Made by a program: the position numbers and the translations under genes. Below are positions 24,698 through 33,695 of a DNA stretch of 39,821 nucleotides, piece after piece. Under the pieces are notes generated by a model. That model was not told the origin of the DNA. It did no database searches and saw only the letters and a program-made list of their open reading frames with translations. The stretch's first letter is position 1. Each line of letters opens with the position of its first letter. The stretch comes from Auritidibacter ignavus (GTDB lineage Bacteria > Actinomycetota > Actinomycetes > Actinomycetales > Micrococcaceae). The stretch covers positions 1 to 39,821 of the forward strand of contig NZ_RDQR01000023.1 of NCBI RefSeq assembly GCF_003703835.1. Reading direction: 5' to 3'.

Positions 24698-26476
24698 CTA
24701 TTCCTCCTTGAGAGGTGCGGGTGATGGGTGAGGTTGGGAAGTCTGGCCACATCCACGTTTCCAGGCGTCCCAGAGTGAGCGGAAGACGCCGCCACGGTCG
24801 AGGAGCTCGCCGAGGTCGCCTTGCTCGATGATGCGGCCGGTCTCGAACACAGCGATGGTGTCGGCATGCTCGGCGTGGGAGAGACGATGGGCGATGATGA
24901 TTGCGGTGCGTCCGCGAACGGCCGCATCGACGGCACGGTCGAGTGCTGTATCCGCACCTGCGTGAGCGGAAGCTTCGTCGAGCACCACGATGGGCGGGTC
25001 GGCGATCAGGACGCGGGCGAGCGCGATCTGCTGGAGGCCTTGCACGTCGAGGTCCCGCGGGGCGGGGGTGTCGAGCCCGTGCGGGAGGTCGCTGACCCAG
25101 TCTGCGCCGACGGCGTCGAGGGCGGTTCGGAGTTCGTCATCGGAGGCGTCTGCGCGGGCCAGGCGCAGGTTGTCGGCGAGCGTGCCGGAGAACAGGTGTG
25201 TTTCTTGCGTGACGAGCATGACCGCTGGCCTGCCTGAGTCCTGCATGGCTTGGATTGCCGGCTGTCCGCCGACGAGCACGGCACCACGGGCAGGCTCGGT
25301 GAGCCCTGCGATGAGTCGCGCCGTGGTGGATTTCCCCGATCCGCTCGCCCCGACGAGAACGGCACGCGCCCCCGGGTTGATTCTGATGCTGACATCGGCG
25401 ATGGCGGGTCGATCCGATCCCGATCCGGGATAGGTGTACGTCACGTGGCGCCGTTCGACCGAGGCATCGCGGATCGGATGTTGTTGGGGCGCGCGCGTCG
25501 TGCTCTGCACCAAGCCGACGAGACGCTCTAGTCCCGCCTGGGCACGTTGAAGATCATCGATGCTAGACAGCAAGGCACCGATGGGGCCGAACAATCTGTG
25601 GAAGAACAGCGCCGCGGCGGTCACCGTCCCGACGGTGATTCCGATCGTCTCGACCCGCCAGAACCCGACGGTGAGCACCGCGGCGAGACCCGCGAACTCT
25701 GCCAGGTTGAGCGTGCCGTTGAACACGTTTCGCGCCCGGCCTGCCGTGCGAGCGGTCTCTACCGCGGTCAGGCTTCGCTCGGCAATCAAGCGGAGACGAG
25801 AAGGGGCGAGACCATGGGCGCGGACGGTATCCGCTCCGGCGAAGCTCTCGATGATCGCTTGTCCGCGGTCGGACTCCTCACGGCGCAGCCTCACATACAG
25901 AGGGCGCGAGCGACGCAAGAACCGCGTTACCGCGATCACCTGCAGCGGGACGGCGATGAGCGCGGCCAGTGCGAGGAAAGGATCAAGTGCGGCGATCCCG
26001 ACCGCCGTGAGCACGATCGTGAACAGGGCGCCGACGAAGCGCGGCAGCACTCCTGAGCCGGCCTCGGTGACCGCCTCGACATCACCGGTCAGGCGCGATA
26101 CCACATCCGAGCTTCCCGCCCGTTCAACCGTCGTAGCGTCGATCCGCATTGCGGCGGTGAACACGTCCTCGCGCAGCTCGGCAAGCACCCCTTGCACGCA
26201 GACGACCAGCAGCCGTCCGCCCCACCAGGCGGTCGTGGCCGAGACGACCCCAGCTGCGACGAGGACACCAGCTGCGGACGGGATTCGCCACACGTCGTCG
26301 CCTGAGAGGACGATGTCGACGATCCAGCCCAGCACGGGCGGGATCGTCAAAGCACTGGCGGATCCGGTCAGCAGCAACGCCACTGTGGCGGTGATCAGGC
26401 CTCGTCGTCTCGCGAGGAGACCACCGACAGTGCGCACCGTGTCGCGGACGGATGCGACGGGCAGCGCCCCGATCAC
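24698..26476 (-). CDS. ABC exporter-fold transporter subunit, intact Walker motifs (IrtB/YbtQ-like)
   Basis: About 592 residues: six transmembrane helices (1-310) and an ATPase domain. Walker [10 protein letters not shown] (374-382), Walker B IVVLDEAS with catalytic Glu, and H-loop AHRLS (His529) are intact. The ABC signature is degenerate: DLDVQGLQQ replaces LSGGQ, and the D-loop reads AHAG. It pairs with the upstream half-transporter, which has the opposite defects. Half-transporters of this group (IrtAB, YbtPQ) have the exporter fold but import Fe-siderophores. The start chosen is the GTG whose GTGA overlaps the preceding stop; another GTG lies two codons upstream. The siderophore reductase follows after four bases. 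Confidence 0.88.
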   Translation of the reverse strand: MIGALPVASVRDTVRTVGGLLARRRGLITATVALLLTGSASALTIPPVLGWIVDIVLSGDDVWRIPSAAGVLVAAGVVSATTAWWGGRLLVVCVQGVLAELREDVFTAAMRIDATTVERAGSSDVVSRLTGDVEAVTEAGSGVLPRFVGALFTIVLTAVGIAALDPFLALAALIAVPLQVIAVTRFLRRSRPLYVRLRREESDRGQAIIESFAGADTVRAHGLAPSRLRLIAERSLTAVETARTAGRARNVFNGTLNLAEFAGLAAVLTVGFWRVETIGITVGTVTAAALFFHRLFGPIGALLSSIDDLQRAQAGLERLVGLVQSTTRAPQQHPIRDASVERRHVTYTYPGSGSDRPAIADVSIRINPGARAVLVGASGSGKSTTARLIAGLTEPARGAVLVGGQPAIQAMQDSGRPAVMLVTQETHLFSGTLADNLRLARADASDDELRTALDAVGADWVSDLPHGLDTPAPRDLDVQGLQQIALARVLIADPPIVVLDEASAHAGADTALDRAVDAAVRGRTAIIIAHRLSHAEHADTIAVFETGRIIEQGDLGELLDRGGVFRSLWDAWKRGCGQTSQPHPSPAPLKEE

Positions 26477-28101
26477 GTGCACACCTCGTGTGGAATCGCG
26501 TGGGGTGTGGTGAGGTCGATGACCGTCGCGCAGCTGTCGAGCAGGATCGGGTCACTCGTAATCAGCAGGATGGTGCGGCCGCATCGTGCGAGGCTCGCTC
26601 CGACGCGGTGCGTCGTGATGGGGTCGAGCGCGGTCGCCGGTTCCTCGAGCACGAGAATATCGGCTCGGGTGTGCAGCGCTCGAGCCAAAAGGAGGCGCTG
26701 TCGCTGCCCGCCGGACAGGCGACGCCCCTGTTCACCGACGGGCGCGTCCGGCGATCCGACATGCTCGATCACGTCGTCCAACGCTGTCAACTTCACCACA
26801 ACGTCGTTCAATGGGCAGGGGGTGAGGGTGACGTTGTGTCGGATGCTGCCGGTGAACACGAACGCGTCATGAGGTGGGGCCAGCACGTGCTCCCGATAGG
26901 CAGCGGGGCCAATGGTCAGCGCGTCGACCCCGCCGAGCATGAGTTCGCTCGGTGCGGGCACGCTGCGGAACCCCAGCCGGGACGCCACGTCGTGAGCTTG
27001 CCTGGCGCCAGCCACCCGGATGCCGACCATCCGTCCCGGCTGGGCCTCGATCACAGGACCGTCCATCTTGGTCCACCGCAACATGCCGCACTCTGCGCGC
27101 GTGTCTTGTCCGGCCGGGAGAGGGTGTGGTTCGGTGAGCAGGTCGTGCAGGCGCCAGGCTGATGCGCGCTTATGTGCCCAGTTCGCCCCGAACGTGCCGA
27201 TGTGGTCGAGGGAGGCCTGCAGGAACTGGGCCAGCCCCACCACGGTGATCAACTGCCCCGGCGTGATCGTCCCGTACATCGCCATCCACCCCGCCGCGGC
27301 AGCCAGCGTTCCCAGGTGGAGGATCGACACCGCCGTGCTTACCGCCTGGTAGGTCAACAGCGATCGAGACGCGCGGATCGCGCCGTCGCGGGAGGCCGTG
27401 CTCGCTTCGCGGTAGCGGGCGACGATCTGCGGATGGGCGGCGAGGCCGTGGATGATCCGCAGTCCCTCCATGGCGTCCGTCGCCATGTCGCTTGCCCGTG
27501 AGACCGCGCTCTGTTCGGCCATGCCTAGCCGTTCCAGCGGCCGAGCCAGTGCGGCCATGCCGCACAGCACCAGCAGCGCCGCGGCCAGCACTCCGAGGCC
27601 GAGCGGGATCGAGATGAGCAGCAGCGCCGCCACCGCAGTGAGCAGCGCCGCGATGGTGGCGGCCTGTTCGGCAACGCTCCAGGCGACGCCCGCGACGCGA
27701 TACGTGTCGCTCGTGACGACGGACAACACCTCGCCCGTCCGTCGCGCTGGTATTCCTCGCGGATCCAGCACCCGCGCGACCGCGAGCTGGCGCAGGTCAT
27801 GCTCACCATGCCCGTAGATGCGAACCATCGCCAGGCTCGCCCCTTGGTAGCTGACCGACAGGACGAGAAACACCGCCCCCAGCACACCCAGCCACAGCGC
27901 CAGCGCGCCCGGATCACGAGGGAGCACCGCACGGTCGATGGCCACACCGATCAGGATCGGCACCGCCGCTTCGCTCGCCTGGTGAAGGATGAACCCCGCA
28001 GTCGCCGCCGATAGTCGCCAACCACGTCCGCCACGCGACAGCGCCAACCGCATCACCCGAGCAGGGGTCAGCCGCTTCAACGCAGAAGTGTCTGTGCTCA
28101 C
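26473..28101 (-). CDS. ABC exporter-fold transporter subunit, degenerate Walker A (IrtA/YbtP-like)
   Basis: 542 residues from a GTG: a six-helix membrane domain (about 30-300) and a short, divergent ATPase domain. The Walker A site reads VAGARQAHD (363-371) with neither Gly-Lys nor Ser/Thr. The signature [15 protein letters not shown] (462-476) is perfect. Walker B is ILVLEEP (Glu for Asp, catalytic Glu kept), and the H-loop His is Ser (ITSDP). It can donate a signature to its partner but probably cannot bind ATP itself. It is first of a leftward operon with the partner and a siderophore reductase, under a DtxR-type box. No SIP domain is fused, unlike mycobacterial IrtA. Confidence 0.87.
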   Translation of the reverse strand: MSTDTSALKRLTPARVMRLALSRGGRGWRLSAATAGFILHQASEAAVPILIGVAIDRAVLPRDPGALALWLGVLGAVFLVLSVSYQGASLAMVRIYGHGEHDLRQLAVARVLDPRGIPARRTGEVLSVVTSDTYRVAGVAWSVAEQAATIAALLTAVAALLLISIPLGLGVLAAALLVLCGMAALARPLERLGMAEQSAVSRASDMATDAMEGLRIIHGLAAHPQIVARYREASTASRDGAIRASRSLLTYQAVSTAVSILHLGTLAAAAGWMAMYGTITPGQLITVVGLAQFLQASLDHIGTFGANWAHKRASAWRLHDLLTEPHPLPAGQDTRAECGMLRWTKMDGPVIEAQPGRMVGIRVAGARQAHDVASRLGFRSVPAPSELMLGGVDALTIGPAAYREHVLAPPHDAFVFTGSIRHNVTLTPCPLNDVVVKLTALDDVIEHVGSPDAPVGEQGRRLSGGQRQRLLLARALHTRADILVLEEPATALDPITTHRVGASLARCGRTILLITSDPILLDSCATVIDLTTPHAIPHEVCT

Positions 28102-28169
28102 TCTTGAGACGCTATGCGTATGGGCAACCGCATGGAGGACGATTGTTGTCGCTCACCGGACAATAATAC

Positions 28170-28188
28170 CTATGTTAGCCTTACCTAA
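28170..28188. promoter_or_regulatory. DtxR/IdeR iron box between divergent operons
   Basis: CTATGTTAGCCTTACCTAA matches the DtxR consensus TTAGGTTAGCCTAACCTAA at 16 of 19 positions. It lies 69 bases upstream of the ABC exporter start and 36 bases upstream of the AraC regulator start, so one iron-loaded repressor could block both. This predicts expression under iron limitation. Confidence 0.75.
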
Positions 28189-28223
28189 ATATGATGTTAG
28201 TCGTAGATCGTTGAGGGGTGCTG

Positions 28224-29057
28224 GTGACTCTGCTCGATTCGTCGTCGACCGGTGAGGATATCGATGATCCTGTGGGTTTTCCGGTGCGGGAGCGGATCGT
28301 GCCCGACGGTTACCTGCTGACCACTCGGTTCCTGAGATATGCGTACGTCGATGACGCCGATGGGTGCTCGCCGGACGAGCACGCTCACCCCGAACATGTC
28401 GTGGTCTGGCCTGAACGTGCTGCCGCCGAGGTCGAGGTGGAGGGCACCCGCCACAACCTCACCCTTGGGCAGGGGCTGTGGGTGCCCGCCGGAACACGGC
28501 ACGCGGCAAGCCGCGCCCCCTCCACCACACTGGCGGCCCTACACCTCCTACCCGAGGCGTGGGAGGGCCCCGCACCGGAGGTGCACCCGGTCACCGTGAA
28601 CGCCGCTCTGCGGGCACTTCTTAGTCACCTGGCGATCACCGGTATGCCCCGCCAGCAGCGGCTGCGCGCCCAGCAGGTCTGTCTAGAGCTGGTCACCGAT
28701 GACGCGTGCCCTGTGATCGAACTGCCGCTCCCGCGGGATCCGCGCATCGCCCCGATCGCCCGGGCGATCATGAGCGACCCTGCCGATGACCGCTCGATCG
28801 AGCACTGGGCATGGGCCACCTCCACCAGTGCCCGCACCCTCGCACGTGCGTTTCGTGCCGAGACCGGGATGACGTTCAGTCAGTGGCGCACGGCCGCACG
28901 CATGTCAGCTGCGGTCCGTCTCCTCAGCGACGGAACACCCGTCGGGATAGTCGCACGCAGGGTCGGCTACGCCACCATTAGCGCCTTCAGCGCCGCATTC
29001 CACCGCGTCATGGGACGCCCGCCGCACCGATTCCTGCCCGCAAATAACGACGACTGA
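28224..29057 (+). CDS. AraC-family regulator of siderophore uptake
   Basis: About 277 residues. The N-terminal half is cupin-like (DEHAHPEHVVVWPERAAAEV, LTLGQGLWVPAGTRHAASRA), the usual effector-binding beta-barrel. The C-terminal third is the AraC double HTH: SIEHWAWATSTSARTLARAF, GMTFSQWRTAARMSAAVRLL, and PVGIVARRVGYATISAFSAA with the family tail FHRVMGRPPHRF. A GTG two codons upstream is possible, but GAGGGG is better spaced for the GTG at 28224. Its position between two siderophore transport operons, with a DtxR box just upstream, suggests a regulator like YbtA that activates uptake when the cognate siderophore is inside the cell; the effector is inferred. Confidence 0.87.
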   Translation: MTLLDSSSTGEDIDDPVGFPVRERIVPDGYLLTTRFLRYAYVDDADGCSPDEHAHPEHVVVWPERAAAEVEVEGTRHNLTLGQGLWVPAGTRHAASRAPSTTLAALHLLPEAWEGPAPEVHPVTVNAALRALLSHLAITGMPRQQRLRAQQVCLELVTDDACPVIELPLPRDPRIAPIARAIMSDPADDRSIEHWAWATSTSARTLARAFRAETGMTFSQWRTAARMSAAVRLLSDGTPVGIVARRVGYATISAFSAAFHRVMGRPPHRFLPANNDD

Positions 29058-29422
29058 CGAAAGCTCCAGCCGAAGAATCGAAGCTGCTGAGCAGCGCTCA
29101 ACGGCAACGGGCGCAGCGGCGTTGATCGTGTGCTCTCGGTGCTACCCGCTGCTTGGGGAGCTCCGGGCCCGGTTCGGTTCCATGCGGGGTGCTCTTTGGG
29201 GTCATGGTGATTGTCGCCCTGCGGTGTCTCTTCCCTGAGGGCTGCTCGTGCGGGTGCCCGCTCACGTCGATGCGACAGGAGCAGCGGTGAGCTTGTGTCC
29301 GTCCAACGCAAAGAGGTGTCCGCTATCGGCAACCATCACTGCGTAGGGTGAACTATGGCACGCCTAACCTGGCTGCCGGTCGTCTTTCCCCGGAGACACC
29401 CGATCACGTCCTGAGAGGTCCC
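29058..29422. other. Intergenic control region before the first lipoprotein gene
   Basis: About 365 bases. Contains small inverted repeats just after the AraC stop (GCTGCTGAGCAGC at 29093-29105; TCAACG/CGTTGA arms following) that could form a weak terminator without a T run. A partial iron box lies near the downstream gene. No open frame with a recognisable product. Confidence 0.4.
29354..29372. promoter_or_regulatory. Partial DtxR/IdeR-type box
   Basis: TATGGCACGCCTAACCTGG has a perfect right half (GCCTAACCT) but a poor left half, 12 of 19 positions overall. A TAGGGTGA word, resembling a left half, lies a few bases earlier at non-canonical spacing. It sits about 50 bases upstream of the first lipoprotein start. 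Weak candidate, supported mainly by place. Confidence 0.35.
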
Positions 29423-30487
29423 ATGTCCGTTCTGCGTCACACCATCGCGCTCGTCACACTCGCCACATTGGCCCTTGTGGCCGCCGGCTGCTCGTCCACG
29501 CCCGACTCGACTGCACCCCCTGACGGGGCAGCTGCGACGGAATCGGGTTTCCCTCGCACGATCGAGCACGCGCTAGGTGAGGCGACCATCCCGGAGAAGC
29601 CGGAACGCGTGGTGACGCTGAGTTGGATGAACCACGACATCGTCGCCGCCCTCGGCGTTGTTCCCGTCGGCGTGCCAGAAACGTGGGGCGGGGATGAAGA
29701 AGGCTTCACCCCGTGGTTCCGTGACCAGGTCGAGAACGAGCTGGACGCGGAGATGCCGGAGGTCATTAACGTCACCGAGGACGGACCCGACTACGAGCAG
29801 ATCCTCGCCCTCCAGCCGGACGTCATCATCGGCGTGTACTCCGGCTTCACCGAGACAGAGTACGAGCGGCTCAGCGAGATCGCTCCGACCGTCGCGTACA
29901 TGGATCGGCCGTTCACTGCCGGCACCTGGCAGGAGCACACCGAGATCATCGGTGAGATCCTCGGCGAGGACGACAAAGCCACCGAGCTGATCGAACAGAC
30001 CGAGGCAGCCATCGACGAGGAAGCCGCCAAGTACCCCAACCTCGACGACGCCTCGTTCCTCTACAGCACGACCTTCTCCGAGGGGTCAACGGAGATCACC
30101 GCCTATATCAGCGAAGATCCGCGCGTGCGGCTGCTGCACGAGTTCGGCATGGTCGACACTCCGCAGCTCGCGGCAGAGACCGCAGACGTGCCGGCGGACA
30201 CCTTCTTCGGCGGCATCAGCCTCGAGGAGCTCGATTCGGTGGAGGCGGATGTCGTCTTGGCGTGGTCGTACGCCGCAGCCGACACCGCGTACACACTCGA
30301 GCACCCGGTCTTCACCCGGTGGGATCCGATCACGAACGGCCGCTACTTCATCGCCGAAGACAACACGCTCGGCATGGCCACCAGCGGCCCTGACGTGCTC
30401 AGCATCCCGTGGGCGATCGAGCAGGGCTACATCGAGGACATCTCCGCAGCGATCGACGGCGACGCCGTCGTGCACACGGCGGAGTGA
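29423..30487 (+). CDS. Fe-siderophore ABC transporter substrate-binding lipoprotein
   Basis: 354 residues. A type II signal peptide with lipobox VAAGC (Cys23) anchors it outside the membrane. The body is a FepB/FhuD-type periplasmic-binding fold: PERVVTLSWMNHDIVAALGV, PWFRDQVENEL, QILALQPDVIIGVYSGFTE, ERLSEIAPTVAYMDRPF, then a long linking helix (EDDKATELIEQTEAAIDEEA) and a C-terminal lobe ending SIPWAIEQGYIEDISAAID. The start at the ATG after GAGAGG is chosen over an open-frame Met 25 codons earlier because it places the signal peptide at the N-terminus. The GGAG that serves the permease gene overlaps its stop. It delivers ferric siderophore to the FecCD permeases that follow. Confidence 0.92.
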   Translation: MSVLRHTIALVTLATLALVAAGCSSTPDSTAPPDGAAATESGFPRTIEHALGEATIPEKPERVVTLSWMNHDIVAALGVVPVGVPETWGGDEEGFTPWFRDQVENELDAEMPEVINVTEDGPDYEQILALQPDVIIGVYSGFTETEYERLSEIAPTVAYMDRPFTAGTWQEHTEIIGEILGEDDKATELIEQTEAAIDEEAAKYPNLDDASFLYSTTFSEGSTEITAYISEDPRVRLLHEFGMVDTPQLAAETADVPADTFFGGISLEELDSVEADVVLAWSYAAADTAYTLEHPVFTRWDPITNGRYFIAEDNTLGMATSGPDVLSIPWAIEQGYIEDISAAIDGDAVVHTAE

Positions 30488-30491
30488 CACG

Positions 30492-31598
30492 GTGCCCCAG
30501 GGCTCCTCCCATCGATCCAGATCCGAGCAGGTGAGCGTCACGACAGTGACAGCCACCCGTGCGATCGAGGAGCGGGCGGCACCGTCCGGTGTGGCCCGCT
30601 CCGGGGTGTTTCGACTGGCTGGTCTCGGTGTCGCGACTGCCGTGCTTGCTATCGTTGTCATGCTCAGCGTTGGCGTCGGAGCTCGAGCTATCGCACTGCC
30701 GACGATCTGGGACGCGCTGTGGGCGTATGACCACACGATCGATGAGCACGTGATGATTCTCGAGCTGCGCGTGCCGCGCACAGTCGTCGGCTTGGTCGTG
30801 GGCCCGGCGCTCGGGATGTGCGGGGCACTGATCCAGGCGTACACCCGGAACCCCCTCGCTGATCCCGGCATCCTCGGCGTGAATGCCGGGGCGACGTTCG
30901 CGGTGACGATGGCGGTCGGGTTCCTCGGCATCGCCGCCCCGCTCGGCTATGTCTGGTTCGCGTTGCTCGGCGCTGGCGCCGTCACGGTACTCGTGTACGC
31001 GCTTGGCGCCGTGGGCGGCGGTCAAGCCACCCCGGCGAAGCTCACCCTCGCGGGCGTGGCGATCAGCGCCGTGCTGGGCGGCCTCACCACCGCGATCGTT
31101 CTCGGCAACCGCGATGCCTTCGACGACCTCCGATTCTGGGGCGTCGGATCCATCGGCGGACGACAGCTCGACATCGTCTTCTCCTTTGCCCCGCTGGTTT
31201 TATTCGGGCTCCTGCTTGGCCTTGGTGCCGCCCGTGCGCTCAACGCCCTCGCCCTCGGAGACGAACTCGCCGCCTCGCTCGGCGTTCGCACCGGCCGGGT
31301 GCGGATCATCGTGATCATCGCCGTCACCCTGCTCGCTGGCACGGCGACCGCGCTAACGGGACCGATCGGGTTCGTCGGGCTCATGGTCCCGCACGTCGTG
31401 CGCTGGTTCGTCGGTCCCGACCAGCGATGGATCTTCGCCTACACGTTCGTCGTCTCACCGATCCTGCTGCTGCTCTCCGACATCCTCGGACGAGTCATCC
31501 TTCCCAGCGGAGAACTGCGCGTAGGCCTGGTCACCGCCGTCATTGGTGCCCCCGTGCTCATCCTCCTCGCACGACGACGGATGGTGAGCGGCCTATGA
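30492..31598 (+). CDS. FecCD-family iron-siderophore permease 1
   Basis: About 368 residues. After a 45-residue cytoplasmic N-terminus come about nine to ten membrane helices with the family marks LELRVPRTVVGLVVGPALGM, GALIQAYTRNPLADPGILGV, and GPIGFVGLMVPHVVRWFVGP. A GTG at 30492 with GGAG seven bases before it is chosen; a second GTG 13 codons later is an alternative. Works as one half of the heterodimeric channel with permease 2 and the ATPase downstream. The stop overlaps the next ATG. Confidence 0.9.
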   Translation: MPQGSSHRSRSEQVSVTTVTATRAIEERAAPSGVARSGVFRLAGLGVATAVLAIVVMLSVGVGARAIALPTIWDALWAYDHTIDEHVMILELRVPRTVVGLVVGPALGMCGALIQAYTRNPLADPGILGVNAGATFAVTMAVGFLGIAAPLGYVWFALLGAGAVTVLVYALGAVGGGQATPAKLTLAGVAISAVLGGLTTAIVLGNRDAFDDLRFWGVGSIGGRQLDIVFSFAPLVLFGLLLGLGAARALNALALGDELAASLGVRTGRVRIIVIIAVTLLAGTATALTGPIGFVGLMVPHVVRWFVGPDQRWIFAYTFVVSPILLLLSDILGRVILPSGELRVGLVTAVIGAPVLILLARRRMVSGL

Positions 31599-32668
31599 GC
31601 ACCAGCACCCGCCGCCGCGCCGGGCGCGACACCTTCGACCACGGATACCGCGCGATCGCCATTCGCGTGCCCCGGGTCTCGGGAGTCGTTAGTGTGCGTG
31701 TCCTCGCTGTCTGCACCACCCTCGCTCTGCTCACCCTGATCCTCGCGGTCGTCTCCCTCACGCTCGGCACCTACCCCGTGCCCATCGGTGACGTCGCCGC
31801 CGCGCTCACCGGCACCGCCAGTGAGCAGACGCGCATGCTCGTGGTGGGGTGGCGACTGCCGCGGGCACTGTTCACCATCGCCTGCGGCATCGCCCTCGCC
31901 ATCTCCGGCGCTATCTTCCAGTCCCTCACCCGCAACCCGCTCGGCTCCCCGGACATCATCGGGTTCTCCTCCGGTTCCTACACCGGCGCGATCCTCGTCA
32001 TGCTCCTGCTCGGATCCACCCGCTACCTCGACATCGCCGCAGGCGCCATCCTCGGCGGCATCATCACCGCCGCCATCGTCTACCTCCTCGCTACAGTGCG
32101 TGGAACCGTGCAATCGTTCCGGCTGATCATCATGGGCATCGGCGTCGCCGCCCTACTGTCCTCGCTCAACTCCGCACTCATGCTGTCCACCAGCGTCGAC
32201 ACCGCCATGCTCGCCGCCGTCTGGGCAGCCGGATCCTTCAATGCACTCGGCCACGACCAACTCGGGCCCATGACCGGGCTCCTCATTATCCTGCTCGCCG
32301 CCGCGACGACCCTTGCCCCGGGCCTGCGCCAGCTCGAACTCGGCGACGACGCCGCCCAGTCTCTCGGCTTGCGCGCCAATCGAACCCGCGCGCTCTCCGT
32401 GGTCCTCGGCGTCGCCCTCACTGCGCTCGTCACCGCTGCCGCCGGCCCCATCTCCTTCATAGCCCTCGCCGCCCCACAGATCGCGCGCCGCCTGGTGCGC
32501 GGATCGGGGCTGCTGCTCGTCCCGTCGGCGCTCGTGGGCGCATTCAGCCTGCTCACCTCCGACGTCCTCGCCCAACGCATCGGGATGCCCGTCGGAGTCG
32601 TCACCGTCTCACTCGGCGGCACCTACCTCGCTTGGCTGCTGATCTCGGAGTTCCGGAGAAGAAAATGA
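31595..32668 (+). CDS. FecCD-family iron-siderophore permease 2
   Basis: 357 residues. A basic N-terminal tail is followed by about nine to ten membrane helices and family motifs WRLPRALFTIACGIALAISG, IFQSLTRNPLGSPDIIGFSS, LRQLELGDDAAQSLGLRAN (the coupling EAA-like loop), and AAGPISFIALAAPQIARRLV. Partner of permease 1. The ATG overlaps the preceding stop and its own stop overlaps the ATPase start (ATGA), so the three are tightly coupled. Normal family length. Confidence 0.92.
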   Translation: MSTSTRRRAGRDTFDHGYRAIAIRVPRVSGVVSVRVLAVCTTLALLTLILAVVSLTLGTYPVPIGDVAAALTGTASEQTRMLVVGWRLPRALFTIACGIALAISGAIFQSLTRNPLGSPDIIGFSSGSYTGAILVMLLLGSTRYLDIAAGAILGGIITAAIVYLLATVRGTVQSFRLIIMGIGVAALLSSLNSALMLSTSVDTAMLAAVWAAGSFNALGHDQLGPMTGLLIILLAAATTLAPGLRQLELGDDAAQSLGLRANRTRALSVVLGVALTALVTAAAGPISFIALAAPQIARRLVRGSGLLLVPSALVGAFSLLTSDVLAQRIGMPVGVVTVSLGGTYLAWLLISEFRRRK

Positions 32669-33501
32669 CCACCACCAACCCTGCCACTCACACCGCTGCT
32701 GTGGACGCAGTACGCACGGTCGCCGTGCGCGCCGGATACGACAAGCGGATCATCGTCGACGGCGTCGACATCACCATCGCCCGTGGCTCCTACACCGCCA
32801 TCATCGGCCCCAACGCATGCGGCAAATCAACCCTGCTACGCACGATTGCCCGCGTCCTCCCGTCCCTCGACGGTTTGATCCTGCTCGACGGAGATGACAT
32901 CCACCGCCTACCGCCGAAACAGCTCGCCACCCGGCTCGGCCTGCTGCCGCAAACCTCCCTCGCACCGGACGGGATACGCGTCGCCGACCTCGTGGCCCGC
33001 GGGCGCTACCCGCACCAGGGCATGTTCGACCGGTGGTCCGCCGAGGACGAGGCCGCCGTCACCGCCGCCCTCGAAGCGACCGGCACCGCCGACCTGTCTG
33101 GAAGGCTCGTCGACGAACTCTCCGGCGGGCAGCGTCAGCGCGTCTGGGTCGCGATGGCGCTCGCCCAGCAGACCCCGGTCCTACTCCTTGACGAACCGAC
33201 CACATTCCTCGATATCTCCCACCAGTACGGGCTCCTCGAACTGTTCGAGACCCTCCGCAGCCAGCTCCGCCGCACCATCGTGGTCGTCCTGCACGACCTC
33301 AACCAGGCCGCCCGGTACGCCGACCATCTCATCGTCATGAAGGACGGCACAGTCGTCGCGTCCGGTGAACCAGCCCAGGTCCTCACCGCCGAGCTCGTCG
33401 AGGACGTCTACGACCTCCCCTGCGTCATCCAATCCGACCCCGAGACCGGGACACCCCTGGTCATCCCTCGCCGCACCGTCCGACGACCGCTTGCCGACTG
33501 A
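32665..33501 (+). CDS. FecE/FepC-type siderophore ABC transporter ATPase
   Basis: 278 residues, a standard importer ATPase. Walker A IIGPNACGKSTLLR (Ala replaces the usual Gly after Asn), Q-loop LGLLPQTSLAPDGIRVADLV with ARGRYPHQ, signature [20 protein letters not shown], Walker B VLLLDEPTTFLDISHQ, and H-loop VVVLHDLNQAARYADHLIVM. It energises FecCD permeases 1 and 2. It overlaps the preceding gene by ATGA. After it there is a 194-base gap carrying an iron box, then a second lipoprotein gene. Confidence 0.93.
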   Translation: MTTTNPATHTAAVDAVRTVAVRAGYDKRIIVDGVDITIARGSYTAIIGPNACGKSTLLRTIARVLPSLDGLILLDGDDIHRLPPKQLATRLGLLPQTSLAPDGIRVADLVARGRYPHQGMFDRWSAEDEAAVTAALEATGTADLSGRLVDELSGGQRQRVWVAMALAQQTPVLLLDEPTTFLDISHQYGLLELFETLRSQLRRTIVVVLHDLNQAARYADHLIVMKDGTVVASGEPAQVLTAELVEDVYDLPCVIQSDPETGTPLVIPRRTVRRPLAD

Positions 33502-33641
33502 AACGGCCACTTACCAGGGCTCTCAGCGACATCACACCGGGCTCGTTCACTCCGTCGGGAATCGCTTGCCCACATCCCCGGAGAAATGTCGCGAGGACGA
33601 CGATAGCTGTCCGCCAAGGGAAAACGGCGACGGATAGCGTT

Positions 33642-33660
33642 GGAAGTAAGGCTCACCTTA
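33642..33660. promoter_or_regulatory. DtxR/IdeR-type iron box upstream of the second lipoprotein gene
   Basis: GGAAGTAAGGCTCACCTTA matches the actinobacterial iron box TTAGGTTAGGCTCACCTAA at 14 of 19 positions, including the run GGCTCACCT. It lies 36 bases upstream of the lipoprotein ATG, so iron-dependent repression of a separate promoter is likely. Confidence 0.6.
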
Positions 33661-33695
33661 TCTCGCTGAATCACCGCTACTCGTGAGGACCGTCC

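Noticed and set aside
25560-26513. 317-codon plus-strand frame opposite the ABC transporter
   Set aside because: Ser/Thr/Arg-rich shadow of a high-G+C coding region; the minus strand has all ABC motifs.
28218-28223. Upstream GTG as the AraC regulator start
   Set aside because: GAGGGG would abut it; spacing is better for the GTG at 28224.
30086-30931. 281-codon minus-strand frame in the lipoprotein/permease region
   Set aside because: Antisense to two conserved genes; composition typical of a shadow.
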